Origin: Pseudotabrizicola sp.
GTDB lineage: Bacteria; Pseudomonadota; Alphaproteobacteria; Rhodobacterales; Rhodobacteraceae
NCBI RefSeq assembly: GCF_030656345.1
Contig: NZ_JAUSNR010000026.1
Location: 310,001-374,000, forward strand
Direction of reading: 5' to 3'
DNA length: 64,000 bases
Part shown: one piece after another, positions 9,701 through 17,746 of the stretch
How the letters are laid out: each line of letters opens with the position of its first letter
Position numbering within the stretch: position 1 is the stretch's first letter
The notes under the pieces: model-generated
Databases searched by the model: none
Seen by the model: only the letters and a program-made list of their open reading frames with translations
Told to the model about the DNA's origin: nothing
Translations under genes and position numbers: made by a program

Positions 9701-10076
9701 CTTCCTGTCGGTCAAGGACATGGACAAGACCGAACCGCTTGCCAGCGCCGCCCGCGATCTGGTGGCCATGGGGTTCGAGATCGTCGCCACCAAAGGCACC
9801 GCCAGCTGGCTGGCCTCGGTGGGCGTCGCAACCACCCCCGTCGCCAAAGTCTATGAGGGCCGCCCCAACATCGTGGACCGCCTGAAAAACAACGACATAG
9901 CTCTGGTCCTGAACACCACCGAAGGCACCCAAGCCATCAACGACAGCCGCGACATCCGCCGCGTGGCATTGATGGACAAGATCCCGTATTTCACGACCGC
10001 AGCAGCCAGCATCGCCGCCGTGGCAGCGATGAAGGCCCGGGGTGAGGGGTATGGGGTGCGGACGTTGCAGGGGTAA
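6747..10076 (+). CDS. carB: Carbamoyl-phosphate synthase large subunit
   Basis: 1109 residues, the normal size for CarB. Two homologous ATP-grasp halves are visible: the first from [20 protein letters not shown], with FTLGGTGGG and [18 protein letters not shown]; the second from [20 protein letters not shown], with [18 protein letters not shown]. The C-terminal ~130 residues form the MGS-like allosteric domain ([12 protein letters not shown] to [11 protein letters not shown]). It makes carbamoyl phosphate for arginine and pyrimidine synthesis; the carA partner is not in this window. The start at 6747 fits the family N terminus ([14 protein letters not shown]) with AGGGG upstream. Confidence 0.98.
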   Translation: MPKRTDIKSIMIIGAGPIVIGQACEFDYSGAQACKALREEGYRVILVNSNPATIMTDPGLADATYIEPITPEVVAKIIEKERPDALLPTMGGQTGLNTALALADLGILEKFNVELIGAKREAIEMAEDRKLFREAMDRIGLENPKATIIAAPKLPNGKYDINAAITEAIATLDYVGLPAIIRPAFTLGGTGGGVAYNRDDYEAICRSGLEASPMAQILVDESLLGWKEFEMEVVRDTADNAIIVCAIENIDPMGVHTGDSITVAPALTLTDKEYQIMRNGSIAVLREIGVETGGSNVQWAINPADGRMVVIEMNPRVSRSSALASKATGFPIAKIAAKLAVGYTLDELDNDITKVTPASFEPSIDYVVTKIPRFAFEKFPGSEPNLTTAMKSVGEVMAIGRTIHESMQKALASLETGLTGFDEIAIPGGPDRAAVSKALSLQTPDRLRVIAQAMREGFTDDQINAITSFDPWFLARIREIIDAEARIRHDGLPLDAPSLRKLKMMGFTDARLATLTGRDEAQVRRARRNLGVTAVFKRIDTCAAEFEAQTPYMYSTYETPVMGDVECEARPSNAKKVVILGGGPNRIGQGIEFDYCCCHACYALTDAGYETIMVNCNPETVSTDYDTSDRLYFEPLTLEHVLEILRVEQDNGTLHGVIVQFGGQTPLKLAQALANEGIPILGTTPDAIDLAEDRERFQQLLNTLNLKQPVNGTARSRDEAFAVAKQVGYPLVIRPSFVLGGRAMEIIRDDAQLERYIREAVQVSGNNPVLLDSYLSGAIEVDVDALSDGHNVHVAGIMEHIEEAGVHSGDSACCLPPHSLSTETIAELKTQTVAMARALNVVGLMNVQFAIKDGTIYVLEVNPRASRTVPFVAKATDSAIAAIAARLMAGEPMSNFPLRAPYEAGVGPDTDLPLANPFTLADPITPWFSVKEAVLPFARFPGVDPVLGPEMRSTGEVMGWDRTFALAFLKAQMGAGTILPEAGRVFLSVKDMDKTEPLASAARDLVAMGFEIVATKGTASWLASVGVATTPVAKVYEGRPNIVDRLKNNDIALVLNTTEGTQAINDSRDIRRVALMDKIPYFTTAAASIAAVAAMKARGEGYGVRTLQG

Positions 10077-10091
10077 ACCCTGCCGCGTCCC

Positions 10092-10148
10092 GTAGGGCGG
10101 GGTTCACCCCGCCTTACCGACGCAATGGCGGGGTGAACCCCGCCCTAC
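10092..10148. repeat. REP-like double palindrome, copy 2
   Basis: Identical 22-nt arms to copy 1, at 10092-10113 and 10127-10148, again 13 bp apart, but with a different spacer sequence. It lies 15 bp after the carB stop codon, where it could help define the transcript's 3' end; there is no T-run. Confidence 0.9.
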
Positions 10149-10220
10149 AATTTTTCGATTCATGTGGCGAGGCGAGCGACAGCGCAGCACCCTGGTGCTT
10201 CTTCACTTGCAAAATTGGGT

Positions 10221-10235
10221 ATTTTTTGTAAAAAT
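10221..10235 (+). promoter_or_regulatory. AT-rich palindrome and possible promoter before the AT-rich gene pair
   Basis: ATTTTT-TGT-AAAAAT forms a perfect 6-bp inverted repeat 20 bp before the start codon at 10256. A TTGCAA to TAAAAA pair with 16-bp spacing also spans it and resembles -35/-10 boxes. Both are weak calls in such AT-rich sequence. Confidence 0.35.
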
Positions 10236-10255
10236 TTGAAGCTGCGGGGTATAGC

Positions 10256-10708
10256 ATGAACTATGTTGCCGTCAGTTCGTATGCCACAGTTGCAGCCACG
10301 TTGGTTGCTAGCGCTGGCTTTTATCTGACCGTATGTCAAATTTCGGCAACGCGTCTTCAGTTGCAGGCGGCCAACGAATACGCAATTCGTGCTGACGCCC
10401 GCGAAATGGCTGCTACTCTGTCAGATCGACTTTTTGCAAGCTGTCTCAACGGAGCGCCTGACTGCACCGAATCTGATCGACGAAGAACACTCGTTGGGCT
10501 AGGGCTAGGTTTTAATTTTTACCATTCAGTTTACCAACATGCCAGAGGCGGTAGCTTGTCTGATAGATTTGAAGATGAGATGGCTCGCGACTTTTGTTCA
10601 TGGTTTAGCTTTAAAAGTGTTCAAGATTTCTGGGATTTACAGGTAAACGCTAAAAAATATGGAGCAGAGAGAATTAAAATGAAGCAATCATGGTGTAGTC
10701 CAGAATGA
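10256..10708 (+). CDS. Hypothetical membrane-anchored protein, atypical base composition
   Basis: A 150-residue protein I do not recognise. Residues about 7-27 form one hydrophobic segment (TVAATLVASAGFYLTVCQI), followed by a soluble region with several Cys (ASCLNGAPDCTES, RDFCSWF, QSWCSPE). Codon use is clearly AT-richer than in every neighbour (codons such as TTT, AAA and GAT are frequent), which suggests recent acquisition. GGGG lies eight bases before the ATG. The stop overlaps the next start as ATGA, so the two genes form a unit bounded upstream by the REP-like repeat. Confidence 0.7.
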   Translation: MNYVAVSSYATVAATLVASAGFYLTVCQISATRLQLQAANEYAIRADAREMAATLSDRLFASCLNGAPDCTESDRRRTLVGLGLGFNFYHSVYQHARGGSLSDRFEDEMARDFCSWFSFKSVQDFWDLQVNAKKYGAERIKMKQSWCSPE

Positions 10709-11346
10709 AAATGCTATTATTTTTTCTGACTTCGTTTTTAGCTGTGCTTCTAGTGCCGATTGAGGCGAAGGCAGAGAATCCCTTCAATATTAACTTCCCG
10801 GCTGAGGCCGATGAGGAGTCTCGAAAGGCAAGTGCTGCACTGGTGAGTTCTGCCATCCAACTGTTCACTGCATTGAGGGACGCGGAGTTTCGCTCTTACG
10901 ATACTGCAAACGGACATCTTCGACTAACGGAGGATTTTCTTCGAAACGCATCAAATGAGTTCACAGTGCTATCAGAAGCAACTTTTTCTCAAGATCAGTT
11001 AGTTATTTCGGATTCGATACCGACAGAAGATCTGTTTGTTTTTTTAACCTGGTTTCAACTTGTTCAGGAGTCAGCTGATGCTCTGGTCTCTAACAACCTC
11101 AGCCCGACAGCAAGATTTCAAATTGAACTAACACAGTCCAACATACAAGGCCTGTCAGAGCTTACGCGGCGCGACGTGCTTCTTGCAGCAGCAAGCCATT
11201 GTGATGCGTTATCTCGCTTTGTTGCGGAGAATTTCCTCAGCATGCAAGAGAGTCGGCCTGAGCAGTTTAAGGTGCTTATTGACCAAGTTTCGACGCTGGT
11301 GTCGGTGGGCACAATTGCGACTCGTCTGTTCGGTGAAGTTCAATAA
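10705..11346 (+). CDS. Hypothetical exported protein, partner of the preceding AT-rich gene
   Basis: 213 residues, no family recognised. The N terminus (MKMLLFFLTSFLAVLLVPIEAKA) is a clear Sec signal peptide with likely cleavage after AKA near residue 23. The mature part is predicted mostly helical and acidic, with repeated Leu-rich amphipathic stretches (LTRRDVLLAAASHCDALSRFVAENF). Base composition is as AT-rich as in the upstream gene. Start by ATGA overlap; an alternative ATG lies at 10711. A membrane-anchored protein coupled to an exported one suggests a joint envelope function, which is inference only. Confidence 0.7.
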   Translation: MKMLLFFLTSFLAVLLVPIEAKAENPFNINFPAEADEESRKASAALVSSAIQLFTALRDAEFRSYDTANGHLRLTEDFLRNASNEFTVLSEATFSQDQLVISDSIPTEDLFVFLTWFQLVQESADALVSNNLSPTARFQIELTQSNIQGLSELTRRDVLLAAASHCDALSRFVAENFLSMQESRPEQFKVLIDQVSTLVSVGTIATRLFGEVQ

Positions 11347-11438
11347 TGCGCGTTGCGGTAAAGCTTGTGGGTAGTACCTAGGCTAATTCCCTTCCCCCCA
11401 CCCCGGCCGGGTTGACGCACCACGGCCTCCACCCCCCC

Positions 11439-11861
11439 TCATCCCCCACGCGTCACCCGCTTCAACGTCTCCAGATCCGCCGCCAACGCCGCGTCATAGC
11501 CCCGCTGCCGCTCCGCCAGTGCCGCCCGCTCCTCCTCCGTCCGGTACGGCGCGGAATAATCCACATCCTCCGGTCCCTTCACCACCCCCGCCAGCCGGGC
11601 GTGCATGAAGGTGGACAGCACCTCGGCCATCCGGGTGGTGTGGCCCTTGCCCAGACTGCGGAAGAACCGCAGCACATCGGCCTCGACCCACAGCGTCAGC
11701 TTGACCTTGCGGCCCGCGCCCACGCCTTGGGCAATCGCGTGCCATTCCTCGGGCACCGCCCCGGCACCCTTTGCGGGCCAGTGCAGCGCGCGTTCCAGAT
11801 CGCGCAGGCCCTCGGCCATCCGGTGATAGCTGGCTTTGCGGGTGTCATCGGCTTTGGTCAT
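11439..11861 (-). CDS. BrnA-like (DUF4415) antitoxin-family protein without a toxin partner
   Basis: 140 residues. The central stretch KVKLTLWVEADVLRFFRSLGKGHTTRMAEVL matches the ribbon-helix-helix region of BrnA/DUF4415 antitoxins, which bind DNA and autorepress. BrnT toxins normally lie directly upstream of brnA in the same operon; none is present on either side, so this copy is an orphan. The ATG at 11861 has AGGAGG upstream, so the open frame to 12005 is not used. An array of 11-bp repeats begins 65 bp upstream. Confidence 0.7.
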   Translation of the reverse strand: MTKADDTRKASYHRMAEGLRDLERALHWPAKGAGAVPEEWHAIAQGVGAGRKVKLTLWVEADVLRFFRSLGKGHTTRMAEVLSTFMHARLAGVVKGPEDVDYSAPYRTEEERAALAERQRGYDAALAADLETLKRVTRGG

Positions 11862-11925
11862 GTCGCACCTCCTGCCGCCACCCTGCCCCAACCGCGCGAA
11901 AGCCCGGTAAACGGTGCGCACGCAG

Positions 11926-11977
11926 GTCATGACGTTGGCCATACGTCGCCCATACGCAGACCATACCCAAACCAGAC
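11926..11977 (-). repeat. 11-bp direct-repeat array 1
   Basis: On the plus strand GTCATGAC (11926-11933) is followed by CCATAC at 11939, 11950 and 11961 and CCAGAC at 11972, an exact 11-bp period. It lies upstream of the orphan brnA-like gene, with the GTCATG end towards that gene. Two further arrays of identical design occur in the window. Confidence 0.85.
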
Positions 11978-12155
11978 CCTTGACTTCTGCCGCAAAAACC
12001 CTCATCTCCCCCCAATCCGAAGCCCGTGCCGCGTGAGCACCGAAAGGCCCGGATAAAGGTTCCCACCATCACGCAGGGGCGCCGACGGCGCGCACGGTCA
12101 CCCGATTTGTCGGGGGGCGAGGACCGCCTGCTTTTTGTTTGATGGAACGATCCAC

Positions 12156-13496
12156 ATGACCACCTTTGCTGACCTCGGGCTAAGCCCGAAGCTTTTGAAA
12201 GCGCTTGAGAAAACCAACCTGCAGACGCCGACGCCCATTCAGGCGCAGGCGATCCCCTATATCATGGCGGGCCGTGACCTGATGGGTCTGGCCCAGACCG
12301 GCACCGGCAAAACGGCGGCCTTCGGCCTGCCGCTGCTGCACCGCCTGCTGGATATCGGCCACCCGCCGGGGCCCAAGAACGTGCGCGCCCTGATCCTGGC
12401 GCCGACCCGGGAATTAACCTTGCAAATCAAGGACAACCTGGAAGTCTTTACCAAAGGAACGCCGGTCAAGGTGACCATGGTGGTGGGCGGCGCATCGCTG
12501 TTCCGTCAGGCCCAGGCGCTGTCCAAGGGCAGCGACGTTCTGGTCGCCACCCCGGGCCGTCTGATCGACCTTTTGGAGCGTGGCGATGTCAAGCTTGACC
12601 AGTGCGGCTATCTGGTGCTGGACGAGGCCGACCACATGCTCGACATGGGCTTCATCCACAGCTTGCGCAAGATTGCCAAGCACATCCCGCTGAAGCGTCA
12701 GACCATGCTGTTCTCGGCCACGATGCCCAAGGATATCTCTGAAATCGCAGACACTTACCTGCGCGATCCGGTCCGGGTTCAGGTCACTACCGCCGGCAAA
12801 ACCGCCGACAAGGTGACGCAAGGCGTGCACTTCCTGCCCAACGGCGACAAGGCCCGCGTTCTGGAAGACTACCTGAAAAAACACCCGACAGAGCAGGCAC
12901 TTGTCTTTGGCCGCACCAAGCATGGCTCGGAAAAGCTGATGAAATTGCTGGCGGGCTGGGGCTTCAAGGCAGGCTCGATCCACGGCAACAAGTCGCAAAG
13001 CCAACGCGACCGCACCCTGACCGAATTCCGCAATGGCGAGCTTGATGTGCTGGTGGCCACCGATGTCGCCGCGCGCGGCATTGATATTCCGACAGTGCGT
13101 CACGTGTATAACTTCGACATGCCCAACGTGCCCGAAAATTACGTCCACCGCATCGGCCGCACCGCGCGCGCCGGGGCTGAAGGCACCTCGGTCAGCTTCT
13201 GCGCTCCGGCAGAGATGGGCGAGCTGCAAGCGATTGAAAAGCTGCTGAAAAAGCCGCTGCCGATTCTGGGTGGCGCGCCGTGGTCGGCTGATATGGTGGC
13301 AGCCGCCCCCAAACCCGGCCAGAACCGTGGCCAACGCCCGGCCCGCCCGCAAGGGGGGCGCCCGCAGGGGGGCAAACCTGCCGGGTCAAAGCCGCAGCAG
13401 GGCCGCCCCGCCGCCAAAGCCAAGCCGATGGGCGGCGGCAACACCCCGCGCCGCGCCGAAGGTGGCAAACCCGCCGGGCAACGCCGCACCAGCTAA
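12156..13496 (+). CDS. rhlE: DEAD-box ATP-dependent RNA helicase, RhlE-like
   Basis: 446 residues. All helicase motifs are present in order: the Q motif region PTPIQAQAI, AQTGTGKT (Walker A), PTRELT, TPGRLID, DEAD, SAT, then RGIDIP and HRIGRTAR in the second RecA domain. The last ~60 residues are a Gly/Pro/Arg/Lys-rich basic tail typical of RhlE-type proteins and probably bind RNA. It remodels structured RNA in ribosome assembly or mRNA turnover. The ATG at 12156 fits the conserved start MTTFADLGLS; an upstream in-frame TTG at 12135 is less likely. Confidence 0.92.
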   Translation: MTTFADLGLSPKLLKALEKTNLQTPTPIQAQAIPYIMAGRDLMGLAQTGTGKTAAFGLPLLHRLLDIGHPPGPKNVRALILAPTRELTLQIKDNLEVFTKGTPVKVTMVVGGASLFRQAQALSKGSDVLVATPGRLIDLLERGDVKLDQCGYLVLDEADHMLDMGFIHSLRKIAKHIPLKRQTMLFSATMPKDISEIADTYLRDPVRVQVTTAGKTADKVTQGVHFLPNGDKARVLEDYLKKHPTEQALVFGRTKHGSEKLMKLLAGWGFKAGSIHGNKSQSQRDRTLTEFRNGELDVLVATDVAARGIDIPTVRHVYNFDMPNVPENYVHRIGRTARAGAEGTSVSFCAPAEMGELQAIEKLLKKPLPILGGAPWSADMVAAAPKPGQNRGQRPARPQGGRPQGGKPAGSKPQQGRPAAKAKPMGGGNTPRRAEGGKPAGQRRTS

Positions 13497-13796
13497 GCCC
13501 GGATGGCCTTGGTTTTTTCAACCGAAAAGAGGCGTCCGCGGCTTTGCGTTAACGAGTTGGAAACCAATTTTCGGGCACAAGAGATCACCGGGTTGTGTTC
13601 CGGATCTGTACCGAGTGGCCGATGTCCCCAGCATTGGTGTGAGTAGGGGGCCTGCCGTCCCTTGGCCTATGGGCCAAAGCACGGCAGGCCCACCCTTCAC
13701 GCCGCTCCCCCGGCATCTGCCAGCCGGGCGATCTGGGCCCCGACCCGCCAAGCCTGCGCTTGCAGGCCGTTGCGGGAATCGGATAGGGGATTTGCC
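13497..13796. other. Intergenic region rhlE-tdk with a long nested hairpin
   Basis: 300 bp between co-directional genes. Arms GGGCCTGCCGT (13648-13658) and ACGGCAGGCCC (13681-13691) enclose a second stem TTGGCC/GGCCAA (13662-13667 with 13672-13677), giving a 44-nt structure without a T-run. No other gene or known RNA was recognised. Confidence 0.55.
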
Positions 13797-14372
13797 ATGG
13801 CAAAGCTCTACTTCCACTATTCCACGATGAATGCCGGCAAATCGACCCTGCTGTTGCAGGCCGCGCATAACTACCGCGAAGGCGGGATGGACACCTATCT
13901 GATCACCGCGCAATTCGACACCCGCGCCGGGATGGGCCGCATCGCCAGTCGCATCGGCATCGGCGACCCGGCTGATACCTTTGCCCCCGACGAAGACATG
14001 TTCGCCAAGCTGAAGGCGCGGATCAGTCTTGGCCCGGTGGCCTGCGTGTTCATTGACGAGGCGCAATTCCTGTCGAAACAGCAGGTCTGGCAACTGGCCT
14101 GCGCGGTCGATGACCTGTCGGTGCCGGTGATGTGCTATGGCTTGCGCGTTGATTTTCAAGGGCAATTGTTTCCCGGCTCGGCTGCCTTGCTAGCCTGGGC
14201 GGATGAGATGCGCGAAGTCCGCACGATCTGCCATTGCGGGAAGAAGGCCACGATGGTGGTGCGCAAAGGCCCCGATGGCCGGGCGCTGCGCGATGGCGAT
14301 CAGGTGGTGATCGGCGGCAATGAAACCTATGTCAGCCTGTGCCGCCGCCACTGGCGTGAGGCGGTCGGCTGA
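13797..14372 (+). CDS. tdk: Thymidine kinase
   Basis: 191 residues of the type II (TK1-like) family. The P-loop region is STMNAGKST near residues 9-17, the DEAQF motif follows at mid-protein (VFIDEAQFLS), and a zinc ribbon is formed by CHCGKK and a later CRRH. It phosphorylates thymidine to dTMP using ATP, complementing the deoA salvage gene further on. The ATG at 13797 has AGGGGA upstream. It converges with the EamA gene across 6 bp. Confidence 0.96.
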   Translation: MAKLYFHYSTMNAGKSTLLLQAAHNYREGGMDTYLITAQFDTRAGMGRIASRIGIGDPADTFAPDEDMFAKLKARISLGPVACVFIDEAQFLSKQQVWQLACAVDDLSVPVMCYGLRVDFQGQLFPGSAALLAWADEMREVRTICHCGKKATMVVRKGPDGRALRDGDQVVIGGNETYVSLCRRHWREAVG

Positions 14373-14378
14373 CCCGCA

Positions 14379-15311
14379 TCACGGCGCAACAGGCTCGCCC
14401 GCGCGCGCCCGCAGCGCGATCATGCTGCCTGCAGCCACGATCAGCACCATGCCCCCCACCGCCATCGGGGCCAGCAATTCGCCCCAAAGCATCCATGACC
14501 AGAAGGCCGAGGCCGGCAGGATGACATATTCGATCACCGACGCCCGCCCCGCATCGGTGATCTGATAGGCGCGGATCATCAGGCCCACGCCAAGCAGCGA
14601 CCCCGCCGCCTGCACAAAGGTCCACAGCAGGAACGGCCCTGTCGGCCAGACCCAGCCGCGCATCAGAAACCCGTCCGGCCCAACGGGTGCCACCAGCGGC
14701 AGCAGGGTCAGCAGTGCCATCCCCACTGCCCCGAACACCCCCAGAACAGCGAAGAACCCGGCCACCAAAGTTTCGGCGCTCTCCTCCGGGCACCATTCGC
14801 GCGTGGCCACATTGCCAAGCGCATACAGCGCCCCCGCCAGCACCGGCAGCATCGCGGCGGCCGAGGCCCCCGACATTGCCTCTGGCCCAAGCACCAGAAT
14901 CACCCCGACAAATCCCACAGCGACCGCCAGAATCCGCACCGGGCCAATTGCATGGCCATAGGCAAAGCGCGAGATCAGCAGCACAAAGATCGGCGCGGTG
15001 AACAGCCCTGCAGCCACGATGGCGACAGGCAGAAACGCCAATGCGCCGAAATAGATCAGCATCGCCATCCCGTGGATCAGACTGCGCGCCAGCACCGCCC
15101 GGCGGTTGACCGCCCGCAGCCGCAAACCCAGCAGCGGCACCGCCAGCCCCAGCAGCAACAGCGCCATCACCGTGCGGGTCAGGTGAAACTGCCACAAGCC
15201 ATGATCCTGCGCGATGACCCGGACGTAGTTGTCGGTAAAACCGATCAGCATCGCATAGCCGCAAAGCAACCCGGCAGCGGCAAGTGTGCGGTCTTGGGTC
15301 ACGCTGGGCAT
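14379..15311 (-). CDS. EamA/DMT family transporter
   Basis: 310 residues with about ten transmembrane helices in two EamA halves. It is not closely similar to the other DMT transporter at 3.7 kb, so not a recent duplicate. Features such as ALAFLPVAIVAAGLFTAPIFV and ALYALGNVATREWC are typical of this alphaproteobacterial exporter group. The substrate is unknown. The ATG at 15311 is preferred because GAAGGA lies upstream; the 81-residue in-frame extension to 15554 is Arg/Cys/Pro-rich and not membrane-like. Confidence 0.85.
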   Translation of the reverse strand: MPSVTQDRTLAAAGLLCGYAMLIGFTDNYVRVIAQDHGLWQFHLTRTVMALLLLGLAVPLLGLRLRAVNRRAVLARSLIHGMAMLIYFGALAFLPVAIVAAGLFTAPIFVLLISRFAYGHAIGPVRILAVAVGFVGVILVLGPEAMSGASAAAMLPVLAGALYALGNVATREWCPEESAETLVAGFFAVLGVFGAVGMALLTLLPLVAPVGPDGFLMRGWVWPTGPFLLWTFVQAAGSLLGVGLMIRAYQITDAGRASVIEYVILPASAFWSWMLWGELLAPMAVGGMVLIVAAGSMIALRARAGEPVAP

Positions 15312-15487
15312 CGGGGCATCCTTCTTTGTCTTGTTGAACCCCACTCCACCCCGCCCTGCGCGCCGGAAAGCGACACCTGCCGCACGTTCCGGCCCCTGCA
15401 AAGGCCTGCGCAGCATGCAGTCGGGTGATTGTGGCCCGAACGGCCTTGGTCTACTGTCGCCGCATGACAGGCAAGGCACCGCGCGCC

Positions 15488-16510
15488 ATGACGGCTTTGA
15501 AAAAATACACCCGGCTGGAAAGCAGCGGGCTCTGGCGCGACAGCCCGCTGGCACAGCGGCGCGAGGTCGTGGTGGCGTTCCGTGAGGCGACGCTGGTGCT
15601 GTCAGATCCCAAAAGTGAAACCGCGCTCAGTCACTGGTCCTTGCCCGCGATCGAGCGGGTCAATCCGGGGGAATTGCCAGCCGTTTTCGCCCCTGGTGCC
15701 GAAGCGATTGAGACGCTGGAACTTGATGACAGCGACATGATTGCCGCGCTGGAAACCGTTCGCAACGCGATTGCCGGGCAACGGCCCAAACCCGGGCGGT
15801 TGCGGGGGGTTCTGCTGGGGTCGGGCACGGTTCTGGTGCTGGCGCTGGGAATTTTCTGGCTGCCCGAGGCCCTGATCAAACACACCGCATCGGTCCTGCC
15901 CGCAGCAACGCGGGCGGCAATCGGTCAGGCGGCCCTGGCCGATGTGCAGCGGTTGACCGGGTCGCCCTGCACAAGCCCTTTGGGCACCTTTGCCCTGACC
16001 ACGCTGAGCGACAAGCTTTTTGGCCCGCATAGGGCGCAGATCCTGATCCTGCGTGACGGGCTGACCGGGGCCGCGCATCTGCCCAGCGGGATCATCCTGA
16101 TCGGTCGCAATCTGGTGGAAGATGAAGGCGGCCCCGAGGTTCTGGCGGGACTGGCGCTGATGGAACGTCTGCGGGCCGAAGCGCGCGATCCGATCCTGCC
16201 GGTGCTGCGGCATGCAGGGCTGACCGCGACCTTCCGCCTTCTGACATCGGGCACGTTGCCCAGCAGCGCGGTGGCGGGCTACGGCGAGGTTCTGTTGCAA
16301 AACAAGGCGGTTGCCGTGCCCGACGATGTGGCACTCGCCCGGTTCAAATCGGCGGGCCTGTCGTCAGGGCCTTATGCCTATGCGATTGACCCGAGCGGCG
16401 AGACGACCATCGGTCTGATCGAGGCTGATCCGCTGGCCGGGCTGATCCCGGAACCGCTGATGGCAGATGGCGATTGGGTCAGCCTGCAGGATATCTGCGC
16501 CACGGGCTGA
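15488..16510 (+). CDS. Uncharacterised membrane protein resembling an inactivated M48-type peptidase
   Basis: 340 residues. About 110 cytosolic residues precede one transmembrane segment (GVLLGSGTVLVLALGIFWL), then a periplasmic-type domain. In it LPSGIILIGRNLVEDEGGPE aligns in style with the strand before the active site of M48 metallopeptidases (LPGG-x-I-x-V/I-x-x-x-L). Where HExxH would follow, the protein has LALMERLRAEA, so no zinc site is formed. The M48 resemblance is by eye and the function is unknown. ATG codons at 15464 and 15488 are both possible; the second matches MTALKKYTRLE, which looks like the true N terminus. Confidence 0.6.
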   Translation: MTALKKYTRLESSGLWRDSPLAQRREVVVAFREATLVLSDPKSETALSHWSLPAIERVNPGELPAVFAPGAEAIETLELDDSDMIAALETVRNAIAGQRPKPGRLRGVLLGSGTVLVLALGIFWLPEALIKHTASVLPAATRAAIGQAALADVQRLTGSPCTSPLGTFALTTLSDKLFGPHRAQILILRDGLTGAAHLPSGIILIGRNLVEDEGGPEVLAGLALMERLRAEARDPILPVLRHAGLTATFRLLTSGTLPSSAVAGYGEVLLQNKAVAVPDDVALARFKSAGLSSGPYAYAIDPSGETTIGLIEADPLAGLIPEPLMADGDWVSLQDICATG

Positions 16511-16545
16511 CGCGAAGGCTGCGGCAGCGCCGCAGCCCTGTTGCC

Positions 16546-17679
16546 TTAACGGATGAACGCGTCGCCGAACCCGGCCCGCCGCGCGGCGTTCAAAGCGGCC
16601 TGCGCCTCCGCCCGCGATCCGAACGGCCCGGCAAAGACGATCTGCATCGGCTTGCCCTTGCTGGAGATCCTGGACCGCGCCACCGGCAGCCCGAGGCCCG
16701 CCAGACGCGAGGACGCCCCATCGGCATTCGATGCCTCACCAAAGGTGCCGACCTGCACAAAGCTGCGCCCCGAGGCAGCCGGTTCCGATTTGGTCGAGGC
16801 GTAGACCTTGGGCGTGGCAACGGGCTTGCCCTGTTCCTTTGCGACATCTGCAACCAGCCGGGCGGGAACCTCGCGGGTCCAGATCTGATCCTGCTGCGCC
16901 CAGCCCTGCTGCGTGCCCTTGGCACGGTTGGGGTTCAGCCGGTCATCGGTAAACGCCGCGCGGTAGCCTTTGGGAATAACCTGCGGCTCTGCCGCGGCGG
17001 TTGTGCGCTGCACCTGGCGTTGGCCCACATGCGCCGCCGGATCAGGCCCTTCCAGATAGCCTGATGGTGCAATGGCAGCCACCCCGGCCAGCACACGCGG
17101 CGCGCGGGCATGGGCAATATCGCCGTCACCACGGGTGCACAGCACGATGCTGCCACCGTTTCGCAGGCGAAAGCGCTCTGCCACCGGCGCAGTGGTGTAG
17201 CAGCCGATGGTGCCCCGGGTGCCGGTCGTCGCCACCCGCTCTGCGATCTGGCGCTGCGGCTCTGGCCGGGGCTGCTGCACGATCCGCGCCGCCGGAACGG
17301 CGGGTGCGGGCACAGTGCCGGCGGGGGCCACAACGCGCGGGGCCTGCTGCGTGCGCACGGGGGCGGCGCTGGCTGCGGCATCGGGTGCCGGATTCGCGCT
17401 TGGTGCAGGTTCGACAATGGCAACCTGATTGTTCCCGAAGGTCGGCGGGTAGCCGCACAGCGGCGCGCGGTTGCTGCTGACGCGTGGCACCCAGTTGGTG
17501 CGCCCCGACAACCCGGCGCGCAGGAACACACAGCCCCGGCTGTCCACATATTGCTGTCCGGAAAAGGACGCAGGCGGCAGTTCACGCGGACCACCAAAAT
17601 CACCGGCCGACTGAGCATTGGCAACACTCAACCCAGCCACGACCGCCAGAACGGCGGCCGGAACCCATCTCAACACCAT
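16546..17679 (-). CDS. SPOR-domain exported protein
   Basis: 377 residues. A Sec signal peptide (VLRWVPAAVLAVVAGLSVANA) is followed by a Cys-containing segment (DSRGCVFLRAGLSGRTNWVPRV), a Pro/Ala-rich linker and a C-terminal SPOR domain of about 75 residues (SFVQVGTFGEASNADGASSRL to GFGDAF). SPOR domains bind denuded septal peptidoglycan, so this is probably a cell-division or envelope-remodelling protein. The ATG at 17679 has GGGGGTAG upstream. It lies 67 bp after the stop of upp in the same direction and may be read through from the nucleoside operon. Confidence 0.85.
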   Translation of the reverse strand: MVLRWVPAAVLAVVAGLSVANAQSAGDFGGPRELPPASFSGQQYVDSRGCVFLRAGLSGRTNWVPRVSSNRAPLCGYPPTFGNNQVAIVEPAPSANPAPDAAASAAPVRTQQAPRVVAPAGTVPAPAVPAARIVQQPRPEPQRQIAERVATTGTRGTIGCYTTAPVAERFRLRNGGSIVLCTRGDGDIAHARAPRVLAGVAAIAPSGYLEGPDPAAHVGQRQVQRTTAAAEPQVIPKGYRAAFTDDRLNPNRAKGTQQGWAQQDQIWTREVPARLVADVAKEQGKPVATPKVYASTKSEPAASGRSFVQVGTFGEASNADGASSRLAGLGLPVARSRISSKGKPMQIVFAGPFGSRAEAQAALNAARRAGFGDAFIR

Positions 17680-17746
17680 GACTACCCCCAAGTAGCTTAT
17701 GGGGGATACTGGAATAATATTGTTTCCGAGTAAAGGGATAAACCCG

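Noticed and set aside
6372..9932. A 1186-codon minus-strand open frame opposite carB
   Set aside because: Shadow of carB: the high GC of third positions removes stop codons on the other strand. Its translation is Gly/Asp/His-rich low-complexity sequence without RBS or domains.
12060..12155. Possible structured leader or terminator before rhlE (GC-rich stretch followed by CTTTTTGTTT)
   Set aside because: No convincing stem directly before the T-run; pairings are distant and imperfect.
13490..13520. Possible terminator after rhlE (CCGGGC, GCCCGG, then GGTTTTTTC)
   Set aside because: The stem has only six pairs with a long loop inside the coding region and the T-run starts about ten bases later; not convincing.
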